Assembly: GCA_034509735.1 (NCBI GenBank)
Contig: JACGWO010000005.1
Location: 14,683,264 to 14,747,263, forward strand
DNA from: Sesamum alatum
Lineage: Eukaryota; Streptophyta; Magnoliopsida; Lamiales; Pedaliaceae
Reading direction: 5' to 3'
Length of the DNA stretch: 64,000 nt
Of this stretch, positions 34,423 to 43,125 are shown one piece after another. A model generated the notes under the pieces. The model did no database searches, was not told where the DNA came from, and saw only the letters and a program-made list of their open reading frames with translations. The first letter of the stretch is position 1, and each line of letters opens with the position of its first letter. A program made the position numbers and the translations under genes.

Positions 34423-36396
34423 GGAATTGCGCGAATGCGGAAGCGCGATAAAAATAAATTTACAAAAATAAAAGGCATGCTTTTAATTGAAAAGAACACG
34501 CTCAAGGGGTGTGCCCTTGAGGTTCCCGGGCGTTCGGTGTATCTCATGATCATAAAACAAATAAAGAAATTATGGAGGCCATAGAGTTGAAAATTAAAGA
34601 GGGACGAAAATCTTAAAACGAGACCTACCCGTTGTCGTTTTCGTCTTCAACGGCTACTCGCGTTGTTCCCCGTTTTGCACCAAGACCTCGTTCTTGAGAT
34701 CCTCCAAATCATGACACACGATCCACCCACGTATTCTTGCACGTCGTGCTAGCAACGAACAAGTATTATTTTGGAGAGGATAGATCAACCACGCGTTATG
34801 AATTAACGGGATCGATCTTCCTTAGTTCAATTGTTCCAAGAACAAAAGAACAAGAAAAATAATATTTTCTTGGTGAGAGAGAGAGAGGGGCGGAGGAGAG
34901 AGGAGAGGAGAGAGTGTGTGTTGTGTGTGTGTTTTCAAGAATCATCATCTTACAAATGTTGGAAGCTAGAGGTTTATATAGAGGAAGAGTTTAATCCTCT
35001 TTAAACTCAAACTCTAAGTAATCTAATTTGACTAGGATTTTGACCTAGTCAAAGTCCTAGTCAAACTAGTGTTTGACCTAGTCAAACGAATCCTAGCCTT
35101 CCATCTCCCCTTTCCATCTCAACCGTTGATTTTAATTTAATGGAATATTTAAATCCTATTAAATATTCCAAAAGGCTAAAAGAAAAAATATAATATAATA
35201 AATAAATATTATTATTTATTCTAAGCCCATTAAATCAACCCTTTTGATAAATCCTATTTATTAATTTAATTCCCTTTATCAAATAGAAGGAATTAATTTC
35301 TCCAAGAAAATATAGGACCCGATCAAATCTAATTTAATCATTCCTTTACTCCAATATTTAATTCCAAATTAAATACTAAGTGTGTGTGGATAGTGTGTGA
35401 CTCTTTAGGTTCACCATTCAGCTAGACTTGGTCGGATTCCTAGAATCCGTCCGTTACCATGGGTGGCCATCTAGCAACGGTCCATGGCACTAGAGACTAG
35501 GTGAAATATTCGGGGATGAACATTTAGGCTTTAACAGTACACTTGTCCTTCTGTCTTCGGTCTCATCACTTAGAGTCTAGGGCACGGAAAAAGCAGGTAC
35601 CCATTTTGGACCTAAGTGTCGGTCTGTCCTTACTAAACGCCGCAAGGGAAACCTTTCCCTTCTGTTCAGTCACTGTGGCCACAGATTTCAGGGACAAGAC
35701 ACAGAGCATACATGAGACTCAACTGTCAATACCTTTTGACAGGAGACAGATCCTTTCTTGGAAACTACTGTCACTTTGTGCACCCGAGCTGCACTAGACA
35801 TGGCTTATGACTACTCAAGAGTATTTTGGCAATCTCTCACCATATCTAAGATACAGACCTGACGCACAGGTAAACTCAGCAGTTCCTCAAGTCAAAGGAC
35901 TTGGCCTGTACTGTTGGAATCGGGAATACACGTCATACCTTGCTGACCATACTCAAAGTCCTCCGTAAGACGGTTCCCGCGAGTCACCTCAGTCAGCTGC
36001 TTCCTAGCATGCTGACCCACTAACACTGCTTAGACGACCTTCGTCACCCGTCGATGAAACACGACAGCAGATGCTTAGTGCAAGTCTCAAAGGGAATCCC
36101 GGTACCCATTTTCGGGATTCCTTGACTTGGAGATTTCCGGACTGATTCGGTGAGACTGATTTCATGGACCTACCTCCAGGCGTAGTCCCAGTCCCCGAAA
36201 TCGTTACTCAGTCCGTGGGCTTTGTTTGCGTAGTGAACAGAAATGTAAATGCAGATATAAGTGAACGTAAACAAAGTATTGCCATATGAATTTTCACTTC
36301 TTTATTCATAAATGTTTTATCAAATACCAAAGAATTGTCTAGACATAGGTTACATATTCCTGCCAAAATTGGCTTACATGGTCACCTATTCTAACA
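34423..36396 (-). mobile_element. family-1 LTR (minus strand), 3' terminus missing
   Basis: On the minus strand it starts TGTTAGAATAGGTGACC at 36396 and runs to the GCGCAATTCC near 34423. The last 24 or so bases of a normal LTR end (CGGGACGATCCAC...CTTTCA) are absent and old copia sequence follows at once. There is no TSD, in keeping with terminal loss. It has a W-box array (35033-35090), the LTR core (about 35396-35528), the U3 hairpin (36093-36121) and the U5 hairpin (34501-34521, CTCAAGGG/CCCTTGAG). It sits inside the old minus-strand copia between gag/protease and integrase. Confidence 0.85.
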
Positions 36397-37324
36397 GATT
36401 TGTTATAAAACTGCCGAGTCTTCCTATTTGTTTATCCATTGCTAGCACCCTTTCTAAATTTTAGGTCCTGCAATAGGCAAGGAATCATTCTTTAGTGTGT
36501 CAGACTAGGAAATACTCGGCTTCTATTTACTGGAAGTCGTAGCGAATGCTTCCCTTCAATAATGTTCTTTTATTATGATCATTCAAACTCTTGTATCAAT
36601 TTTGATATCTATGTATTTAAAACATAGGAAAAAATGCAAGCAAACCGCTGTGATATTGCAAATGAGCTAATTACCCCCTATGAAAAATAAAATAGCAATT
36701 TACCACCCTGTGTTTTTAAAATGAACTAATTTACCTCCCCGTGTTTTCTAAAATGGAGTAATATCACAGGAAGGTAAATTGCATTAAACCCTCTAAAACA
36801 AATATCCTTGATATACCCTGGCTTTTTACAATGCTCAAAGAATAGATGTCTCTCTTCAGTAGATTCTTTTTTCTTCTTCTTCAGCAAAGTCTAGGACCTG
36901 CAGGCTTCCTTGGATCATTGTTTCTGATTAGCATAGTTGTATTTTTCATTAGCCTCACAAATTGCACTCACCAATTCTAGATACCAAAGGTTCCTTGCTG
37001 AAGTTATTCATATAAATGCCTCCACAAAGATCAAGTCCAATAGCCAGGACGTCACCATACAACCTATCCTAAGCCATAGCTTATACTCCGCAGCATCCTC
37101 GAACAATTTCACACATTTTCCATCGATAAAACCAAGTTTTAAAACTTCCTTCCAAGGGCAATCCTCACTGATCCGCTCCAAGAAAAGTAATTGCTTCCAT
37201 TCAAGGGCTTAGAAACCAAACTTATACCATGATGGTTTGAGTTTTGAATCTTTGAAGCCTCATAATCTACCTTCAATATGACGTTCGTGTCAGAATATGT
37301 GATTAGAAAGTCAAGGAGGTTGGT
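36397..37324 (-). pseudogene. old copia Gag remnant (minus strand)
   Basis: From about 37300 downward the minus strand reads NSNHHGISLVSKPLNGSNYF then SWSGSVRIALGRKF, the N-terminal Gag signature of copia elements (LVSxPLNGSNYxSWSxxMxxAL). In shifted frames follow LGFIDGKCVKLFEDAAEYKL and GCMVTSWLLDLI. Stops and frameshifts are frequent. The region 36397-36840 shows no clear domain. It forms one old element with the integrase (33.5-34.4 kb) and reverse transcriptase (21.9-22.3 kb) remnants. Confidence 0.75.
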
Positions 37325-37734
37325 TGTTCTGGGAACCATTGGACAATCTTTGAACAAAAATAATATTATATTTGATGAATGTAGGAAGGATCATCAATGG
37401 CAATAACGAGTTTATTGTGCTTACTGCTAACATTAAACGGGGTTTCGATGTCACAACAAACGCCCACAGACCAAATGGATAAGCCCGGGAATTAGGCTGC
37501 GCATAAGTTGGCAGCTCTGGGACCAACCCCTGAGGGCCGGTCTGAAATGTTCCAAATCGAGGACCTTGAGACAGGCATCGAGTGTCCTATAGAGACTTGC
37601 ACTGAGTATTGCAGTCGTATTTCATTGACAGAAAACGTAGGTCGTCTGTGCAATTTCAGTGCGTTAGTTGGCAAGGTGATCAACTAACTGAAGTGACTCG
37701 CGGGAATAGTCATATGGAAGCCACACAGGCTTGG
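37325..37734 (+). mobile_element. 5' LTR of old plus-strand copia element, part 1
   Basis: It begins TGTTCTGGGAACC and contains GAAATGTTCCAAATCGAGG, the U3 hairpin GGAC...GTCC and GACTCGCGGGAATAGTCAT, all recognisable counterparts of the family-2 LTR at 841-3045 (about 1090-1290). It is cut at 37734 by the young element. The LTR continues at 48016. Confidence 0.75.
37730..37734. repeat. target-site duplication CTTGG (left)
   Basis: CTTGG occurs directly before the LTR at 37735 and directly after the LTR end at 48010 (48011-48015). It defines one complete insertion. Confidence 0.95.
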
Positions 37735-39025
37735 TGTTAGAATAGGTGACCATGTAAGCCAATTTTGGCGGGTATATGTAACCTATGTCTAGACAATTAT
37801 AGGTGTTTTTGATAAATCATTAATGAATAAAGAAGTGAATTTTCATTTGGCATTACTTTGTTTGTGTTCACTTGCACCTATTTTTCCATATCTGTTCACT
37901 ACGCAAACAGAGCCCACGGACTGAGATTCGATTTCGGGGACTGGGACTACGCTTGGAGGTAGGTCCATGAAATCAGTCTTCCCGAATCAGTCCGGAAATC
38001 TCCAAGTCAAGGAATCCCGAAAATGGGTACCGGGATTCCATTTGAGACTTGCACTAAGCATCTGCTGTCGTGTTTCATCGACGGGTGACGAGGATCGTCT
38101 AAGCAGTGTTAGTGGGTTAGCCTGCTAGGACGCAGCTGACTGAGGTGACTCGTGGGAACCGTCTTACGGAGGACCTTGAGTATGGTCTGCAAGGTATGAC
38201 GAGTATTCCCGGTTCCAACGGTACAGGTCAAGTCCTTTGACTTGAGGAATTACTGAGTTTACCTGTACATCAGAACTGTATCTTAGATATGGTGAGAGAT
38301 TGCCAGAATTCTCTTTGGTAGTCATAAGCCATGTCTAGTGCAGTCCTGATGTGCAAAGTGACAGTAGTTTCCAAGAAAGGATCTGTCTCCTGTCAATAGG
38401 TTTTGACAGTTGAGTCTCATGTATGCTCTAGGTCTTGTCCCTAAAACTGTGGCCACAGTGACTGAACAGAAGGGAAGGTTTCCCTTGCGGCGTTTAGTGA
38501 GGACAGACCGACACTTAGGTCCAAGATGGGTACCTGCGTTATCCGTGCCCTAGACACTAAGTGATGAGACCGAAGACAGAAGGACAAGCGTACTGTTAGA
38601 GCCTAAATGTTCATCCCTGAATATTTCACCTAGTCTCTAGTGCCATGGACCGTTGCTAGATGGCCACCCATGGTAACGGACGGATTCTAGGAATCCGACC
38701 AAGTCTAGCTGAATGGTGAACCTAAAGAGTCACACACTATCCACACACAATTAAATATTTAATTTGGAATTAAATATTGGAGTGAAGGAATGATTAAATT
38801 AGATTTAATCGGGACCTTTATTTTTCTTGGAGAAATAATTCTTTCTATTTGATAGAAGAAATTAAATTGATAAATTGGATTTATCAAAGGGATTTATTTA
38901 ATGGGTTAAATAATATTTATATTTATTTTAGCCTCTTGGAAATATTTAAATAGGTTTTAAATATTTCCATTAAATTAAATTAAATCAACGGTTGAGATTA
39001 ATGGGAGAGATGGATGGCTAGGATC

Positions 39026-39076
39026 GTTTTGACTAGGTCAAAACATTAGTTTGACTAGGACTTTGACTAGGTCAAA
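39026..39076 (+). promoter_or_regulatory. W-box array in LTR U3
   Basis: TTTTGACTAGGTCAAAA, then TTTGACTAGG, then TTTGACTAGGTCAAAA: five TTGAC[C/T] cores on the two strands within about 50 bp, roughly 60-110 bp upstream of the TATA box. TTGAC[C/T] is the known WRKY-factor site. Function is inferred from sequence only. Confidence 0.6.
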
Positions 39077-39133
39077 ATCCTAATCAAATTAGAGTTCTTA
39101 AAAGAGGAGTTTAAAGAGGATTAAACTCCTCTT

Positions 39134-39143
39134 CTATATAAAC
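39134..39143 (+). promoter_or_regulatory. TATA box of the LTR promoter
   Basis: CTATATAAAC, followed by a CT-rich stretch. The same box is conserved in the 3' LTR (47420-47429), in the solo LTR at 14354 and in diverged form in the others. Confidence 0.7.
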
Positions 39144-39726
39144 CCCTAGCATCCTACAATTTACATGATGATGAAACTCCAACACACACACACAACACAC
39201 ACACACGGTTTCTCTCTCTCTCCCATCTCTCTCGTCCGCCCCTCTCTCTCTCAAGAAAATAGTTTTTCTTGATTCTTTTATTCTTGGAACATTAGAATCT
39301 TGATGAATCAATACCATTAATTGATAATGTGTTATTGATTCATCCACTCCAAAATTATACACTTGTTCGTTGCTAGCACGACGTGCAAGATACGTGGGTG
39401 GATCGTGTGTCACGAATTAGAGGGTTTCAAAGACGGGATCTTGGTGCAAAACGGGGAACAACGCGTGTAGCCGTTGAAGACGAAAACGACAACGGGTAGG
39501 TCTCGTTTTAAATTTTCGTCCCTCTTTAATTTTCAACCCTATGGCCTCCATGATTTATTTTATGTTATACGTTCATGAGATACACCGAATGCCCGGGAAA
39601 ATTTCAAAGGCACACCCTTTGAAACGTGTTTTTAATTTAAAGGCATGTTTAAATTCCGTTTTAATTTTTAATTATACCGCGCTTCCGCATTCGCGCTTTT
39701 CCCGGGACGATCCACATAATCTTTCA

Positions 39727-42003
39727 GTGGTATCAGAGCCCGGTTCGGTGTATAGGCCTAGGGTTTATGTGCGTTTTAAGCATGAAACGTGAAATAGCAT
39801 GTTGTAATTAAATCTTGAATTTCTTGATTCTTGAAGCATGTTATTTTATTGCTTTTAATTCGTGTGAATTGCTGAATATTGGTATTTTCTGTTTTTCTTG
39901 GGAATCGGGATGGGAATTAATCTGAAAAACGAGAAAACGTCACAGCCGGCCAGCCGGGAAGGCTGGCCGCGCGCAGCCGAGCGCTGCCGGCAGGGCAGAC
40001 GCGCGCAGGCATGGGAAGCCTGCGCGCGCGCGCGCTGCCGGCCGCGCATGCCCGGCAGGCGCGCCCATGCGCGCACGCGCGCAAGGCTGGCGGGCGGAGG
40101 AGCCCGCGCGCGGACGGGCACCAGGCGCGCCGCCAGGCGCGCGCGCACGCAGACGGAGGCGTCTGCGCGCGCGCGCCCGGCAGGCACGCCCAGTGCGCGT
40201 CTGCGCGCGCGCTCTGCGCGCGACGCAGGGACGCGGCCGGTGGCCAGCAGGCCAGCGCGCGCGCACAGGCAAAGGAGCCTGCGCGCGCGTCGCCCTGCCG
40301 ATGCGCCAGGCCGCGCAGACTGATGCCGGCCAGGCGCGCGCGCACACAGGCAGGGGCCTGCGCGCGCGCGCCCGGCAAGGCGGTGCCTGCGCGCACGCAG
40401 AGGCGGCAGGCAGGGCCTGCTGCCCCTGCGCGCCCGGCGGCCGACTGCTGCAGGCGGCGGCGGCCGGTGGCTCCTTGGCTAGGGTTTTGAAACCCTAGTG
40501 TAATTTTATTTTTAAATTTATTTTCAGTTTTAATTTTGAATTAATTCTGAAAATTCGTTTTTTGGGTTCAATTTTTCCTAAATTCCTAAAGACATTATTT
40601 TAGGAGTAAAATAAATGGATTTGGAATCCCGGGGTTATTTTACTTAAAATAATGAGGAAAGGTTTTCCTAAAACGAAAAATTTTACATTGCCAATATCTA
40701 TATTTTATTTTCACACGTTACGCACATGTTCATTTATTTTCATCTTGGATTGATGTGATTGGAAATCATGTGTTGTTGGAATATTATGATTATGTGATTG
40801 GATCATGTAATTATGTGTGTTGGATGGAAATGGATGATCACGAGCCCTAGACCGAATGTATGGTTTAATTTACTGTTGGGCCTGTGTGCCTCTTTAACTG
40901 CTTTCTCCTTCTCTCTTTCTAGTGCCTTGGAATAATAAGGCTTTCTACCTCCCTCCTTATGTACTCCCCCCGGGGTTTCGCTGGGGTTTCTAATTTTTTT
41001 ATATGTAATGAGAGTAGACTAGGAGTGAGGTTTCCATTTTTGTAATTGGTGGAGAAGAAGGAAGGACCACATGGAGAGCCCAGACCAGAGGTCCCTTGGC
41101 GTTTTCCATGAAGTGAAGAAAGAGAAAAAGAGACCAAGGCCCATCAGAATGATGATTGGGTTACTATTATTGTAATAGTATAGGACCAACCCTAGATTGA
41201 CCATAGATCCACTGCGGGCTCAGTGGATCGCATAGGATTCGGGCTTGTGATCATCCAACAGGGGCGTGCTAGGCTTTAATTTTGCATGTGGTTATTGTGA
41301 TGGATGAATGGGTTTTATTTATCATGTATAACTGCTATGGATGAATTTCATTTATGCATTTTTGGATGAATGTATGGATATAGTATGAGATCTCGGTCAT
41401 TATTACTCTCACATTGGTTGGACCAATGTTAAAATATTAGACCCTAGATAAAGTGGACATGAACTCTAGGAGTTCGTCCATGCCTTCCAATCCGTGGCAT
41501 AGTGAGGAAGCTGTCTTAGGTCAATAGCGTGGTCTCACGAGTCGTGGCACGTTATTGTACTTAAAAGAAGCTGCACTATGTCATGAACGAAAAATGGGCT
41601 GCTGCTACCTGTCTCACGAGTCGTGGGGGTACTAGTGGGTCCATGGCTCGGTCGATTGGGTCGGGTCTAACGCCTAATTAGCATGATTCGCTTGGAGTCC
41701 TCGGGATCATGCAAAAGGGTGAGGCAATAATCTTGGGAATCTCGTGGAACGAGAATGGTATGGAATACCTCCCACAGGATCTTTTCCATGCGAATCGTAA
41801 AAGCGGGGTATGGGAAAAATCGCTGTGGATCCCAAGCCCACTAGGAAAGGATTTCCCGAAAACTACGTTTGAGAGTACCGTGTTTTCGTATAAATAGTGG
41901 GAGGATTAAATGACTAAAGACCAAGCATTTAATTATTTTTTATCAAACCACCGTCTTTACTTTCTGCTGATCGCGCGTTGTTTTTCAACATGTAGATTTT
42001 AAA
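39727..42003 (+). other. long leader of young copia element
   Basis: About 2.3 kb between primer site and gag ATG. It holds a GC- and CpG-rich tract at about 39944-40487 made of irregular copies of a CTGCGCGCGCGCCCGGCAGG-like unit (for example 40162-40188, 40273-40295, 40350-40377). Downstream is the block shared with the other two leaders, including two CTCACGAGTCGTGG motifs (41534-41547, 41613-41626). All long frames in the GC tract are artefacts of composition. Confidence 0.75.
39728..39739 (+). other. primer-binding site (initiator tRNA-Met)
   Basis: TGGTATCAGAGC one base after the 5' LTR, identical to the site at 9828-9839. Confidence 0.92.
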
Positions 42004-43125
42004 ATGTCTAAGAACCCACTTTCAACCATTCTTGAGACAAACAAATTTAATGGAACCAACTACAACGACTGGTTGCGCAATCTCAAGATAGTCCTGGATT
42101 ATGAGAACCAAGGCTACGTCATGGACGAGCCTCTCCCTAGGACCTTACCGGAAGGATCCACGCCAGAGGAACGTGAGACGTTCGAGACTTGGCATAAGGA
42201 TAACCGGAAGGTTCGTAGCATCATACTTGCTTCCATAATGGCTCGCCTTAAGGATTGCTATGCAGTCCCGGACCGGCATACTAGGTATGTCGCGACCAAG
42301 GCGTTCTTTGGAACTAAAATGACAGAAGGATCCTCTGTACAAGAACATGGGGTTAAAATGCTTACCCTAGTGGAAAAGCTCGAGGACCTAAAGGCAGGTC
42401 TCGATAACGAAACGTACATAGATGTGATCCTTCAGTCACTCCCACCCTCCTTTGATCAATTTATTGTCAACTACAACATGAATGCACTTGAGAAGGGTAT
42501 TCATGAGTTGATCAATATGTTGGTGCAATACGAGGCAACGACTAAGAAGTCCACGCCTTCGGTATTGTTTGGAGGTGCTTCTACTTCCAAGACGAAAGGC
42601 AAGGGCGCCGGACGTTGGAAAAGGAAGAAAGGGAAGGGAAAGGCAGTCATAGCAGCTACGAACACTCAGAGTGTTCCCATTGCCAAAGAGGGGAAAGGCA
42701 AAGGAAAGGGAAAGGTTGTCTCCAAGCAACAGTCGAAGGCATATGACATATGTATCAACTGCCGTGAGAAAGGGCATTGGAAGAGAGAGTGCCCCAAACT
42801 CTTCTCAAACCAAGGTATATTTGTGATTGAGGTTAACATGGTCACTAATTCTGCCTCTTGGGTATTGGATACCGGCTGTGGAGCTCACATTTGCAATGAT
42901 CTGCAGGTGTTGAAAAGAAGCAGAAAACTAAGTAGCGGGGACATGATCCTGAAGCTCGGAAATGGCAAGGCCATCTCGGCAGAAGCAGTAGGATCCGCCA
43001 CTTTAGTTATTAGTGATACCATTAGCATAGAATTAGAGCAAGTTTATTTTGTACCCAGTATGATTAAAAACATCATTTCCATTCCATTGTTAGACAATAA
43101 TGGTTATGAGTTTAAAAATCAATAA
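42004..43125 (+). CDS. copia Gag and protease (first part of gag-pol)
   Basis: 373 codons from MSKNPLSTILETNKFNGTNY. The Gag domain includes DWLRNLKIVLDYENQGYVMD, TWHKDNRKVRSIILA and LQSLPPSFDQFIVNYNMN. A basic lysine/glycine stretch (KGKGKGK) leads to the zinc knuckle CINCREKGHWKREC (about 42753-42794). The aspartic protease motif SWVLDTGCGAHICND follows (about 42857-42901). Compared with the copy at 11930, 17 codons are missing after RSIILA, in frame. The frame stops at 43125 just after the protease, where one extra A in an A run (GTTTAAAAATC, about 43111) throws it off; the Pol frame starts in the +1 register. Expected role: virus-like particle formation, RNA packaging and polyprotein cleavage in the cytoplasm. 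Possibly non-functional owing to the gag deletion. Confidence 0.92.
   Translation: MSKNPLSTILETNKFNGTNYNDWLRNLKIVLDYENQGYVMDEPLPRTLPEGSTPEERETFETWHKDNRKVRSIILASIMARLKDCYAVPDRHTRYVATKAFFGTKMTEGSSVQEHGVKMLTLVEKLEDLKAGLDNETYIDVILQSLPPSFDQFIVNYNMNALEKGIHELINMLVQYEATTKKSTPSVLFGGASTSKTKGKGAGRWKRKKGKGKAVIAATNTQSVPIAKEGKGKGKGKVVSKQQSKAYDICINCREKGHWKRECPKLFSNQGIFVIEVNMVTNSASWVLDTGCGAHICNDLQVLKRSRKLSSGDMILKLGNGKAISAEAVGSATLVISDTISIELEQVYFVPSMIKNIISIPLLDNNGYEFKNQ

Larger units (their letters stand above)
37735..39726 (+). repeat. 5' LTR of young copia element (1992 bp)
   Basis: TGTTAGAATAGG...CATAATCTTTCA. Landmarks: U3 hairpin 38011-38039 (GGAATCCCG/CGGGATTCC), LTR core about 38604-38738, W-box array 39026-39076, TATA 39134-39143, CT-rich leader about 39210-39255, U5 hairpin 39602-39624. 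Confidence 0.95.

Noticed and set aside
39855..40498. Long arginine/alanine-rich reading frames
   Set aside because: Same composition artefact in the second GC-rich leader tract.
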